A stretch of DNA of 64,000 bases from Perca fluviatilis (taxonomy: Eukaryota > Chordata > Actinopteri > Perciformes > Percidae). The notes under the pieces were generated by a model. That model saw only the letters and a program-made list of their open reading frames with translations. It made no database searches and had not been told where the DNA came from. Location: positions 37,074,513-37,138,512 of the forward strand of contig NC_053122.1 in NCBI RefSeq assembly GCF_010015445.1, read 5' to 3'. Numbering within the stretch: the stretch's first letter is position 1; the number at the start of each line of letters is the position of its first letter. The translations under genes and the position numbers were made by a program. This document shows positions 46,855 to 58,589 of the stretch, piece by piece.

Positions 46855-47005
46855 ATGCACTAATGGAGAGATGTCAGAGTGGGTGGGCTGTGACTGCTTA
46901 ACAGGCACGCTGAGCGGTTGGGGGGGAGGGGGGGATTCGGTTTGGTCCGTATGGGTTCCCAAAACAACTCCCCACGGACTGAGCTACTGCCACCCCCGCT
47001 TACTT
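46855..47005 (-). repeat. tRNA-related SINE, diverged
   Basis: On the minus strand it starts GGGGGTGGCAGTAGCTCAGT (A-box TAGCTCAGT), and the far end matches the SINE at 22560-22806 through ATGCACTAATGGAGAGATGT on the plus strand. A G-run interrupts the middle. Confidence 0.6.
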
Positions 47006-47704
47006 GTTTTGCTCCTTTTCAATGTCTGCATCACGGTCAGTCAGTTTATGTGCTGCTGGCAGTCCTCTCTCTGTCACGATGATTGTGTCATTCTATTTAT
47101 TATGTCACATTGCTCCAGTATGAACTCTGCTGGGACCATTTTATTTCATTTTAAGTCTGCTCCCGTCACTGTGCTCTGTAACACCCTAGCATATGTCCAA
47201 GCAAATGCTTCTGTGGCTTCCGCTCTGCAGCAGAAAAATGACACCACTGTCATATACCACATTTCACTGGCATATACTGATTATTATTCTTACTGAATCT
47301 TGACATAAGACACTTCCATTTACAATAAGCTGCTGCTATGTGATTTTAGCCACTTGTCACTCACGCGCCATTGACAGATAACCACTTTTCCCCAGGCTGT
47401 GCTGACGGTGTCAGGGGCCATGTTCTGGTAGTGTGTTGTTGCTGTGTCACCAGCACATGGCACATGAAAACGCTGTGTCACTCCTCTTCCACTGTCACAG
47501 GGATTTGACAGCAACGAGCCCCTCCCGCACTCGAAAAACAAACTTTGACAAGCCGCACCACGGTGAGCTTTATGCTTCATTAAACATATTTTACATCACC
47601 ATGCTTTGGTTTTAATTCTCTTATCCCAAAGTATGTGATTTAAAGGGGCAAGTCCACATAAATCAAAATTTTTATAAGAATGGTCTCCTAAGCAGTAAAA
47701 AGTC
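47006..47704. other. Intergenic, no gene recognised
   Basis: A 141-codon plus-strand frame ending at 47296 has no recognisable domain and spans the SINE boundary, so it is not a credible gene. Confidence 0.45.
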
Positions 47705-47887
47705 TTTTTTGGGGGGCATTTTAGGCCTTTATTTTATAGGACAGCTGAAGTCATGAAAGGGGTGAGAGGGGGAATGACATGCAGCAAAGGGGCACAGGTC
47801 GGAGTTAAACCTGCAGCCACTGTGTTGAGGAGTAAATCTCTATGTATGGGGAAGCGCTCTACCAGGTGAGCTATCCAGGCGCATGTT
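47705..47887 (-). repeat. tRNA-derived SINE, same family as 17398-17575
   Basis: Minus strand begins GCGCCTGGATAGCTCACCTG with an A-box, has a B-box-like GGTTTAACTCC near 47800, and a body with TGCTGCATGTCATTCCCCCT. It shares the ATAGAGATTTACTCCTC insert with the copy at 17398. Confidence 0.75.
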
Positions 47888-48018
47888 AACTTCTGCATTT
47901 AATAAGGTCTCTGTTTGGGTTCTTTGGGGTTTTCTGTGTTATTTGTGGTTGTAGATTTGTCAAGAAAAAAGGCTTCAAGGATGAGGACCAACTGGTTAGT
48001 TGGGAAATGCACGTCTGG

Positions 48019-48216
48019 TAAGGGCTGGGTAACGTTCAAAATGTTTCGATACCTATACCAATACCCTGACTTTGATACCGGTTCCTGAACGCTGATGAGA
48101 TTTGCTCCTTAGGGATTGACATTTGATATTGAATGACGAGGCATTTTTCGATACTCAATACTTTAGAAGCAATTCGGTCGGTGCCTAGAAAGTATTAAAA
48201 TCGGTACCCAGTCCTA
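48019..48216. mobile_element. Small hAT-like MITE
   Basis: Ends TAAGGGCTGGGTAACG and GGTACCCAGTCCTA are inverted with mismatches; GATACC/GGTATC-type motifs repeat inside. The target duplication cannot be confirmed. Confidence 0.5.
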
Positions 48217-49689
48217 CGTCACTTTTCCGCCTCCATTAAAGAGCAATACACAGCCGCTCTCCTAAGCTTTCCGATGGGGAGCAGTCAGGACTGTCTCCTA
48301 CGCAGCAGATGAGACAGACAGGGCTAAAGCCCCAGATAAGCTATAGTCCAACACACAGTGGTAGATCCTTACAGGCCACTTCAATCCTCTGTGTTAGTCC
48401 ACACCGTCGCAGGCTCATTTTTCCATCTGATCCACAGGGCCAGATGAAACGCAATCACTGTGGCCCGGCGCTCTGTGTTTTCACGTGAGAAGGTTGGATT
48501 ATGTTGATTTCCCCGGAGCCTCACATCTCCTCAGTACGGCCCTTTGTTGGGTCATTTCTGTCCAGTTTCTCAGACCGCCTCATTACTCTGCAGCCCAATA
48601 CCAAAAAACATATGGATCCACAAATAATTCTGCAACTCCATTTATTTTTCTCCAACAATACTCCTATAATACCTGCTACTTTTCTGCTTCTCCCACAATA
48701 TCATTTACTTTTTATATTCCTCCACCAGCAGCCATTAATCACCAGTCTTAATGTTTGTTTCTCATTCAGCCTGCAGTCTGTCACGGCTGCCTCTTCCCAG
48801 AAGGCCGCTGGCTCACAGCTTGTTACCGTGTACCCTTCGCTGACCACCCACGACTCTGTGTGCATGTCTCAGTGGCTCATGGATAATCATTAATCCACTG
48901 TCTGTGAGTAAACAGAAGCATCTTAGTCCATCAGTTAATACGTCGCCTCTCAAGCCAAGACCCCAAATGCACTCCCACTCAGTCTTAATTAACTGTTCGC
49001 AATCAGAGCACACCAACACTGCTGATATCATTCTCTATTAGTCCAAATGTTTTATAGCAAAGCCTTAAGCTTCCAGGATTCAAGAGGGAAATAAGGGTGC
49101 TAACAATGCTCAGTGTAAGTATTCATGTAAAACACAAATACATCAAATTCAGTGTTAAAATTATTCTTTTTTAGGGTTTTCAGGGATTTCAACAAACAAC
49201 ATGTTACCGAAATGATTTAAAAAGATACAATTTTCCAATCATGACACTTCCTCAGTGTCTGTCTGCTTCATGTCTTTACTTTTGAAACCCACATTAAATT
49301 TCAGAAGAGCCTCTAATCACCACTTTCCATTCTCCTGAGCTCAGAGTTTACGCTGACTGCAGTAAACAGGAAGATAGGAGTGCAAATGAATCTGAGCAGC
49401 TTGAAGTGATCCTTATCAATTCGGCCGAGGCTTAATATCAAGGGGGCACTGGCCGTCCTTGCCGTCCTTGCCCACCCCCTTCCCCCTAGAACAACCACTG
49501 CAACTGTCAACCACTGCGTATCTTTAAACAAACACAGATGTTCAGCTTTGTGACGATGCATTTTCCTGCTTATCCTGTGTATTTTTTTTATTTATATTTT
49601 CCCGTTGTTAAGACTGCATGACATGATCACATTCTCACTCCCATTGTGTAAAATACAGACGCCTGGTCAGGTGCCTTTGGCGTTGTTAT
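48217..49689. other. Intergenic, no gene recognised
   Basis: Unique-looking. A 130-codon frame at 48501-48893 is Pro/Ser/Leu-rich and unconvincing, without splice context. Confidence 0.45.
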
Positions 49690-50960
49690 TGACGATAAAA
49701 GTCTCCTTTAGCGTCAGATCTAAACGCACTGAAATCCTTACAAAAACATATAAAAGTTGATCTTTTAGATAAGGCGGAACTCCTTTTAGATCCATTTCAG
49801 TTTGCCTACAGGGCCAAGAGGGGGGTACAAGATGCCACCATCACCTTACTCAACCTCCTATATAAGAAAATAGAGGGGAGTGGGAATCATGCAAGGCTAC
49901 TCTTTGTTGATTTCTCATCTGCTTTCAATACCATACAACCTAATTTGCTAGCGGAGAAATTACTCATTCATTTTAACCTTGATCCGAGCTTGGTAGGATT
50001 TTCTCACTCAGAGATGTCAGAGGGTGAGGGTGAACAGTGAGCTTTCCAGTGAGTTAATATCATCCACTGGATCCCCAGTGGGTCCCCTCTGCTGTACATC
50101 CTATACACCAACGACTGTTGTAGCCATCATGATAATAGACACATTATCAAGTTTGCAGACGACTCGGTTATTGTTAGCCTTCTTAGCGCACATGAAAATG
50201 ACCATGGTCCAGTGATTGATGATTTTGTTGCCTGGTGTGAGAATGCGTTTCTTCATCTAAACATTACAAAAAGTAAGGATATGTCCATTGATCTCAGATG
50301 TCATCCCAATGTCCCCTGTAGTAGTGTCATCAAGGGCCAGGACATAGACATGGTGCCATATTACAAATATCTGGGCACCTTGATTGACAACGAGCTTAAA
50401 TTCCAACTGAACACTGCTTCTGTGTGCAAGAGAGGCCAACAAAGACTCTTTGCTCTCAGGAAACTTGCTAAATTCCAGGTGGATAAAACATTAATGACTT
50501 TGTTCTACGGGGCTTTTATTGAGTCGGTCCTGTCATTTTCTATCATCTGCTGGTATGGAAACCTCACCATCAAAGATAAAAATGCGCTTTTAAAAATTGT
50601 GAATGTGGCCAGCAAGGTAGTGGGTGTGAAGTTCAGTAGCCTTGCGGACATTTTTAACAAACTGATTTTAAAAAAAGCCTTGTCTATTTGCAAGGACATC
50701 ACTCAGCCTCTGTACGGAGAATACTTGTTATTACCTTCTGGCTTAGGTTTTAGAAGCCCCTTGGCTCTTACACAGAGATACAAAAAATATTTTATTCCTC
50801 GTTCCATTCAGGCACTTAACTCAGCTAAGAGGAGGTGATAGCCCTTGCTTATATTAATTACCCCTGTATTTATCTTTATTATTATTATCTATTGTTTGAG
50901 TTTTTGTAGTTCTTTTTACTTTCATTACTTTCATTATGTGTTCAAGGGGATGATGACTTG
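49690..50960 (+). mobile_element. CR1/L2-type LINE, 5'-truncated
   Basis: Plus-strand LINE with coding remnant (next entry) and a short AT-rich 3' region. It abuts the right half of a CAGTGGTGG MITE at 50965, so it may have inserted into or beside that MITE; the left half of the MITE is not seen. Confidence 0.75.
49790..50838 (+). pseudogene. LINE reverse transcriptase palm to C-terminus, damaged
   Basis: Reading frames give DPFQFAYRAKRG, ARLLFVDFSSAFNTIQPNLL (motif A), a damaged motif B (SPLLYILYTNDC), IKFADDSVIV (catalytic FADD) and then an intact 208-codon piece (50212-50838) with DDFVAWCENAFLHLNITKSK, YYKYLGTLIDNELKF and a C-terminal PRSIQALNSAKRR. It is frameshifted or stopped between motifs A and B (stop near 50038). 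The protein is the same type as the minus-strand remnant at 33587-34338. N-terminal endonuclease missing. Confidence 0.85.
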
Positions 50961-50964
50961 TATT

Positions 50965-51143
50965 CTGTAAAGTAACTAAAGCTGTCGGACAAATGTAGTG
51001 GAGGGAAAACTACAATATTTCTCTCTGAGATGTAGTGGAGTAGAGTGTATGAATTAGCAAACAACTAGAAATACTCAAGTATACACAAGTACATTGAATT
51101 TGTACAGTACTTGAGTAAATGTGCTTAGTTATTTCTACCAATG
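50965..51143 (+). mobile_element. CAGTGGTGG hAT-like MITE, right-half fragment
   Basis: Matches the right part of 36640-37184 (GTAAAGTAACTAAAGCTGT, TACAATATTTCTCTCTGAGA, TACTTGAGTAAATGT). Confidence 0.7.
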
Positions 51144-51689
51144 AACGTCTTCATCTCCAGAAGCAAAAGAATATTTTTAGTTTTCTGTGTCCTTTCAGCA
51201 GACTCACTGCGCTGTAATCAACTAATTACTATCCAAGCATTAATGTAGAGAACATGGTGCATCATTTAAATATTTTGTCCTCATAATGAGACTATATGCA
51301 AATCATTTACAGATGGATGGGGGTAGAGAATACGCATTAGAACTGTAAATCATCCTAAATGCTTGAAATACTTAGTTGAATATTTCATTTACTATATTTC
51401 TACTGTAATGTGACTAACACGTTCATCTCCATCTGACCTTTTCTAGAGTTCAAATATTTTCCTTCCCACGCAGCACATCTACATTGTTTTTTAATCAGCA
51501 GAACAATGCCCAGGCAGCAGCTGTAGACATGAAATGTACTATCTTAAGGTTATATTAGCATATATATATATATATATACACACAGTATACAGTACAGTGC
51601 TGCTTTGTTTGCCATAAGCAAACACTGATTATAATTAGTGATTCAGATTACAGTTTCTACTGCAGTCTGCTGCAGAAGATAAAGGGCAT

Positions 51690-51692
<3 letters not shown>

Positions 51693-51783
<91 letters not shown>
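51693..51783. repeat. (GT)n microsatellite
   Basis: About 45 uninterrupted GT units. Confidence 0.98.
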
Positions 51784-51787
<4 letters not shown>

Positions 51788-52311
51788 ACCTTGTGCATCA
51801 TCATGTTGTGATGTTGCCGATTTGTTGTTCAATGTGTCTATGTGGTAGCATCTGTCTCTATCAAATTAACAGGACATGAAATGACATGTTTAAACCCAAC
51901 AGGAAGCTCCGTTATAAACCAACATGCAGCCTTTTGTTACCTTCGCTCACTGTTCTCCAGAGAAAGAGTGCAGCATGCACAGAGACACTTTGTTAATCTC
52001 TTTTCGCTCTGACCCCGCTGCTCTTTGCTCGCCAGTAATGGATCATCTCCACGCTAACAAGGGCTATGAAAGAGAAATTAGACTCGCAGAATGGAGACAT
52101 TTTAACTCCGCAATCTGCATAATGAACTTTAAGCTGCTGAACCCTGACTGTGACTTTCTCTCTGCTTCACTTTCTTCTGTTCCTTCTCTCCCGCAGCAGG
52201 CTGCAGTCAGCTGATAGCAGGCCGTAAGTCAGAGAGGACGGGGCTGGGATGGTTCTATCTGCAGACAGGCAGTGAGTGAACTTCCAGCTGTGTCTCTGAA
52301 GCCACATCAGC

Positions 52312-52346
52312 CCTCCTCCTCCTCCTCCTCCTCCTCCTCCTCCTCC
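52312..52346. repeat. (CCT)n microsatellite
   Basis: About eleven perfect CCT units. Confidence 0.95.
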
Positions 52347-52500
52347 ACAACACTCTGCCCTCTCACCTCCACATCCTTTATTCTGTCTCTTATTGTCTCG
52401 CTCTGACTCCTACCTACTCTTCTATAAACCGCTGTCACTCCTAGAATGTCTTTTATTCCTCTACTCTTTAACTTTCTCATTGTGTCCTCAATCCTCCCAT

Positions 52501-52846
52501 TTTAGGAACTAGAAGCGATCCAACCAGTTGTGTGTTTAATGGTCTGATCATTTCAGCTGGACTTTTAGGCCGTTATATTGTTGGCTAGTTTCATTTAAAA
52601 TTAAAAGCATCAGATTTTATAAACTACATGTGTTTTGTGTGCAGAAATCTTAATGTGTAAAGTAACTAGTAACTAAAGCTGTAACAGATGAATGTAGTGG
52701 AGTAAAAAGTACAATATTTCTCTCTGAGATGTAGCGGAGTAGAAGTAGAAAGTGGCATGAAAAGAAAAGACTCAAGTAAAGTACAAGTAGCTCAACATTT
52801 GGACTTAATGTCCACCATTAATATCCACCATACATTCCACCACTGA
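52501..52846 (+). mobile_element. CAGTGGTGG hAT-like MITE, left-truncated
   Basis: Starts within the family body (GAACTAGAAGCGATCCAACC) and runs to CCACCACTG, matching 36800-37184. Confidence 0.75.
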
Positions 52847-52937
52847 CCCTACTTTAGTATTTTTGTCGCCTAAACTTAACTAGTTCCATTTCACCATATT
52901 TACTGCGTGTTATAAAATGGTGGCCATTACGTTTTAA

Positions 52938-53429
52938 GGTTCTGACACACCAAACCGATTATCGGCCGTCGGGACAGTGTGTTCCATGCCGTTGTCAGTT
53001 GGAGGAGCCGTCGGCATCCATTTTGGCCGATTTGACTTTTTGAGTCGACCTCAAGGACCAATCTGATTGGTAGAGTGCTAGCCCTTGACTAGCGAATCAG
53101 TGCCTCTTCCACAAGAAGAAGCCCGAGAGCTGACAACGCCAGTATCTTCTTATTACTAGCCATGGTATTTTCTTCTGTTCAGCGAGTAATGACAACAAAG
53201 ATCCTTCTCAACTACTATTACCACTCTCTGATGAAAACAAGGACTGACGACAGCGTGCTCTGTGTTTACTAGCGACAATACAGATTAGCGCCGCCTGCTG
53301 TTATGGAGACGTATTACGTCTCACACACGCGCAGAACGTACGCTCAAGTCGACGTCACTTCGGTGTGTTCCGAAGCACTTTTTTGAGAGACGGGAGCCGA
53401 CTGATCAGTCGGGTTGGTGTGTCAGAGCC
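52938..53429. mobile_element. TTAA-flanked non-autonomous DNA element
   Basis: TTAA at 52934-52937 and 53430-53433 flanks a 492-bp element with inverted ends GGTTCTGACACACCAAACCG and GGCTCTGACACACCAACCCG (other strand). CCGAT/GTCGG motifs repeat inward. Same target preference as 13196-13968 and 16373-17151 but a different family. Confidence 0.82.
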
Positions 53430-53550
53430 TTAATACAACGATCAAATGATTGCAGTCACATGATTAAACCGTCACCGTGCGGCAGTAAATAGAACGGTCA
53501 TATGTGTAATTCTAGGAGTCTTTAGAGACTGACCTATAGTGTATATTAGT

Positions 53551-53843
53551 AGTGGCTGTGGCTCAGGGGGTAGAGCTGTCGTCTACCAATCAGAAGGTTG
53601 GGGGGTTTGATCCCTGGCCCTGCATTCACATGTTGAAGTGTCCTTGGGCAAGACACTGAACCCCGAATTGCTCCTGATTGCTGCGCCGTGAGAGTGTAAG
53701 TGAGGGTGAATGTTTATCTGATGAGACCTTGTACGGCAGCCTCAGCCACCAGTGTATGAATGTGTGTGAATGGTGAATGGTTCCCGTAGTATGTAAAAGC
53801 GCTTTGAGTAGTCGCTAAGTCTAGATAAGCTCTATATAAGTCA
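53551..53843 (+). repeat. tRNA-derived SINE (V-SINE-like)
   Basis: Begins AGTGGCTGTGGCTCAGGGGG (A-box) with a B-box GGTTTGATCCC near 53608, then the central block TGTCCTTGGGCAAGACACTG typical of vertebrate V-SINE-type elements, and a tail AAAGCGCTTTGAGTAGTCGC ... CTATATAAG. Not a functional tRNA gene. Confidence 0.82.
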
Positions 53844-53847
53844 GACC

Positions 53848-54390
53848 ATCGGAATCAGCTTTATTGGCCAAGGAACTTGACTCTGGTTAATCTTTGCTCT
53901 CAAAGTACACTCACTTAACATATAAAGAATAAAAACATAATAAGAAATATAAAAAAAATACTGTTAAGTATGCAGTATAATAAGACAATAGAATTTATAA
54001 ATTTACAAAAAATATACAATAACAATTGAAGAGAGGGAAGGAATAGTGTAATATCAGTTTGAGATTTAAGATTTGAATATATATATAGTGCAAGGCAGTT
54101 CAGTGCAATGGTAATATATTAATAACAATATTGTAATTGTACAATTGAAATATACACGAGGTAGTCCGGTATATTCAGTGTTGTTTGGGTATGTGTTAGT
54201 GTTGCAGGAACTGTGAAACATTTCCATGTGAAAACAGCAGAGTCCAATTCATCATTGGCGGGTGGATGGTCCTGGTGGGGTATCAGTGTTCTGGACTTGT
54301 TTCTCCTCGGTGGGAGCTCATCCAGATGCTGCTGCTGAAGCTGAGAGTATTACAGCTGCTGCTGTTCAACAGCCTGAAGCTGTTTGTCTG
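53848..54390 (-). repeat. LINE 3'-end fragment
   Basis: On the minus strand it ends TTGGCCAATAAAGCTGATTC, a common 3' terminus of fish CR1-superfamily LINEs; the region upstream has the repeated AT-rich texture of a LINE 3' untranslated region. No coding part recognised. Confidence 0.5.
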
Positions 54391-54683
54391 ATCATTAGCT
54401 CACCAGATGTCTGTGCCAACACATAAAGAACACCCTCAAAATACTTTGAAAAACTTGTTTTTTTTTTGGCATTTTGGTTAAATCCTAAAAAGAAAATTAA
54501 GAAGCTGGAGGAAGGTGAGGAAAGAAAGTGGTTAAGAAGAGTTTATGTGAGATGGTGGTTGTATGAGAGGAAGGGAGAGAGAGAAAGCTGACAGAGGACG
54601 AGGAAGCTTGAGAAGGACTGTCAAGGTGAAGGAGGGGAACAGTTTTACGTTTCCCTTTGTGAGGCTTCCCAGAGGATCTCTAT

Positions 54684-54686
<3 letters not shown>

Positions 54687-54749
<63 letters not shown>
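54687..54749. repeat. (CT)n microsatellite
   Basis: About 31 CT units. Confidence 0.98.
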
Positions 54750-54752
<3 letters not shown>

Positions 54753-55770
54753 CGGCATCAAATAGATATTCCCTGGTTACGTTTAGACCTCCCGGTTCTC
54801 TCCAAGTCGTTTGGCATTTATATTACAGCCTGCAGAGATGCTGGAGAATGTCATTATCTCTTTATCCCTTATCTACATTACTGGCTGTTTTTCATCTCCT
54901 GCTTACATACAATCCAATCAGAGAGATTGATCTGTAAACTTTAGCAGCATTACGCCCACAGCCAGACTAATCTCTCTCTCTTTTGTGGACATGGAGTCAG
55001 AAACAGACCTGTCCATCACAGCAGATGAATTAAGCTTTCAAACTTTAGAAACATGACCTTGTTATGCCTTTGACCACCTGTTATAACTACAAATCCTGCT
55101 CTGGCATGCTCTAACCCGTATGTGGAGTTTAAAGCAAATCAAGTGCATTTCTATACACACTCTTCCCAAATGTATGTGGACACCACCTTTTGTCTGGGGC
55201 AACTTTTCATGTGTAGAAATGGTTTTCTCAGTTTGGTGTGGAAGAACGAGTTGTTAAGGAAAAACTCAGGAGCAGCACAATTCATTTCACATACATGAAG
55301 AATGTTTGGGAGACTTTGATGAATTACACAGGATCATTTAATGAACACTAAATTGAGGAGAATTTAGTACACAGTACAGTGGGGGTGCCGTCCCGACTCT
55401 CTGAAGTTCCTGTCTTCCTGAAGGTGTATTTAAACTCAAGCTGGAGGCGATAAGTTTAGCTAAACCTTCAATGGAAAACAAAGATTTTACGGGCGCCCAA
55501 ATATCTCAGCACAGACAAAATGTGTCATGTGTTTAGTTTCTCTATGGCCTTGGCAGGGTGAGCAGCACTGACTTATCATAGAGCTGATACGTCTCTTGTC
55601 ATCTATGGACACACAAAGTTGGAGTGTTCCTCTGCCTGAGAGAGGTTATTAAGACGATTGGACACTGAGCTGAATGAGACCTCTGGTACCACTGTCTCAA
55701 CTTACATAGCATGAGCTCATAACCGGGAAATTCCACAACAGTATCATACCATTTACAATGACAATAAAGG

Positions 55771-55853
<83 letters not shown>

Positions 55854-55896
55854 GCTATCTATCTATCTATCTATCTAGCTATCTATCTATCTATCT
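55771..55896. repeat. (CTAT)n tetranucleotide microsatellite
   Basis: About 31 units with two CTAG-variant units near 55852 and 55876. Confidence 0.97.
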
Positions 55897-56523
55897 TGAC
55901 TGGTCTCCTCTGACCTCACCCCCATCCAACTGGAAGGCTGACAGACAGTTAGGCCTTATCACCCAACATCAGAGTTGGCTAGCTGTATGACTTTAGGGAT
56001 CACTATGTCAGTTGGTCGGTCCACCACTGAAATATCTGTATAACTATTGGATGGATCACTGTGAATCTTTGTACAGATGTACATGTTCTCAAGAGGATAA
56101 ATCCAGCTGACTTTAGTGACTGTCTGATTTTTCCTCTAGCGCCACCTGCAGGTCGAATACTTTGATTTATGATTTAATACCTGCAGAACTGAAAGCATTC
56201 CCATCATCCTCAGCTTTATTTTGTGTTTATTGCTAATTTGCAAACGTTAGCAAGCCAACACGCTGAACTATGATTGTGAACATGATAAACATTATACCTG
56301 CTTAAATTCAGCATGTTATTGTTGTTATTGTGACCACGTTAGCACGGTTAGCATTTTGCTCAAAGCTGGACGCTAGAAGGGCTGTAGATTGTTAGTCTCA
56401 TTTCCACTGGCGGTGTAAGACTTGTGACTTCAACTATGATACAGATTTTCTTCTGTTGTATTTATTTTTGTGAAAGCTGCACTAGTCTGGAACAACAGAA
56501 GTACATTTCCAGGATAATTGCCT

Positions 56524-57035
56524 GACATCGCGCCGGATGTCCCTCACCTTCCATTCCCTGTGTGTTGCTGTTCTCAAACTCTATTCCCTTAGGAAACAAC
56601 AACACACTTTGAGCTAGCTAAAATGGCAAGTTTTGAAATTTGGACTGTGCAACAAGGCAGGCCTGCTTGGTTCTTTGAGGGAATGATTGTAAAGATTTAT
56701 AAAGAATATGTTTAGGGCATTTCCTCTCTAACTGGGAGGTTTTGGGACTGATTGGTGGGATTGCTGTGGACGAAGTACACATGGAGATACACTGGTAAGA
56801 GCCAATGAGGTTTAACCATGTATCAGCTAATTTTAACAGCTCACGTTACTGTATTGTGTCAACAGTTAACTAATTTCTTCCTGAGACTATTTGGCAGAGC
56901 TTAGCGCCGCCAGAGACGATGGTGATTGGTTTAAAGAAATGCAAGCAACCCAAACGTTTCTTTCTCCTAGCCCAGAATGCATCTGTGGTGTAGCCAGACC
57001 TTACTCCACAGAGCTGTGGAGAAAGGTCTGATAGG
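56524..57035 (-). mobile_element. Subtype-B interspersed element, minus-strand copy
   Basis: Reverse-complement match to 19397-19860, for example CAAGGCAGGCCTGCTTGGTT and TGATTGGTTTAAAGAAATG. Ends near CAGAGCTGTGGAGAAAGGTCT. Confidence 0.6.
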
Positions 57036-58160
57036 TCTTTCAGCTCATTTGTTAGTTTTCACTCTAATCAGTTTGCTTCAGGCAGCCAAAACAATTCTAC
57101 AAACCCACTGTACTGTGAGCTACCTGCACAGTGGTGAACATGGTGGAGCATTAAGCAGCTAAAGAGGATATTGGTGGAGACCAAAACAGTGCTATATTAG
57201 ACTTATATTTGCCAGGTGGCCAAAAACAAAATGAATGAACGTTGCTCCTTGCCTCATAATATGTCACTGTGGTGTTAACAGCCTGATTCTATTTTCCCCA
57301 CCAAAAAAATTAGACACGGCATATTTCATATTTGCTAAATTGTTACACATTTGACTTTACAAACTTGTACTTCTGCTGCTCACTTGGTCCTGTTTCTATT
57401 TGCATACACTCATACCTTTTTTTTTCAAACCAAACATTTCATGCATTAATTACTGGCTCTCCCCAACATTTAGAGACATGTTTCACACTTCTCTGAATGC
57501 TGATAAGATGATTCAAAGAAAGGACAATAGGATGTTTCATTGTTGCTACTCGCATTGTCTTTGTTAAATGAGACAAACACGCAACCTTCAGTCATGCTGC
57601 CTTCTCCAGATGAAAACAATCTCACCAACCACTGCTTTCTAAATGCCACAGAGCGGAATGGCTCATCAGAGAACAATAAAAAAAAAAAATGTCACGCTCA
57701 AAAAAACAGACACATGCTGCTAAAGGAAATTAACAGCTTCACAAGGGTCATTTGTGTCTGGTCTCATCTCAGTTTAGGAGGCTCACACAGCTGAGATTGT
57801 TACATCCTCTGTGGGATTTCTTCTGTGTGAAAATTAAGTCAGAAAATGCAAAAAGGCTTTCTGGCTATAGATGAACCACATTAGAGACTCAAAACAGCCC
57901 TTATGGAAACAAACAAGGACGAAGATTATCTGATTTGGATAGTCTGGGGACATATGAATTACAGCAACGCGGAGGAGTCCTGCAGCATCTTCTCTCTGCG
58001 CTGACATGGGTCAATGGACCAGACAGTTTTGAGGTCACAGGGAGAAGAAAACTAAAACTGAGTTTGGAAACTTGAGGAGAAGCTCTGCAGGCCGACTGTC
58101 AGAGACACTAATTGTGTGAATGCTGATTCTTCCGCTTTCTTTGAGTTGGAATGTTAAATT
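57036..58160. other. Intergenic, no gene recognised
   Basis: Unique-looking AT-rich sequence. Confidence 0.45.
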
Positions 58161-58331
58161 TGGTGGATTTGTGAGGACTATGGTTAACTGCTCCTCAGAT
58201 CTCTGCAGGGTAAATCCAGACAGCTAGCTAGACTATCTGTCCAATCGGAGTTTTCTCTCGCACCACTATTTTGCAGCGGCTCTGTGCGGAGCTTAGCACC
58301 GTCCATGACGACTCTGATTGGTTTAAAGAAA
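58161..58331 (-). mobile_element. TAGTCT-family element fragment
   Basis: Reverse complement of the central part of 18991-19382: GAGGACTATGGTTAACTGCT and CAGACAGCTAGCTAGACTAT are shared. Confidence 0.7.
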
Positions 58332-58344
58332 TTTAATTTATATA

Positions 58345-58476
58345 TACACACTCACTGACTCACTCACACACTCACACATACACACACACACACACACATA
58401 CCCAAACACACAAACACACACACACACACACACATACCCAAACACACAAACACACACACACACATACCCAAACACA

Positions 58477-58514
<38 letters not shown>

Positions 58515-58589
58515 ACCCAAACACACACACATACACACACACACACACGCACGCACACATATGCGCACACACACACACACACACACATA
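58345..58589. repeat. Imperfect (CA)n array with a higher-order pattern
   Basis: CA runs regularly interrupted by ATACCCAAACACACAAACAC-type units, producing several long spurious frames on the minus strand. Confidence 0.95.

Larger units (their letters stand above)
51144..52500. other. Intergenic, with microsatellites
   Basis: (AT)n at 51561-51577, (GT)n at 51693-51783 and (CCT)n at 52312-52346. The 51920-52215 part is repeat-free and could be a conserved non-coding block, but no coding evidence is seen. Confidence 0.5.
54391..56523. other. Intergenic with two long microsatellites
   Basis: Holds (CT)n at 54687-54749 and (CTAT)n at 55771-55896; the latter follows CAATGACAATAAAGG, a LINE-type 3' end, so it may be an expanded retroposon tail. 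No gene recognised. Confidence 0.5.

Noticed and set aside
48501..48893. 130-codon ORF
   Set aside because: Pro/Ser/Leu-rich chance frame overlapping another frame, no supporting signals.
50212..50838. Host gene of 208 codons
   Set aside because: C-terminal part of a LINE reverse transcriptase following a FADD box.
53551..53620. tRNA gene
   Set aside because: tRNA-like head of a SINE with V-SINE-type body; acceptor stem does not close as in a tRNA.
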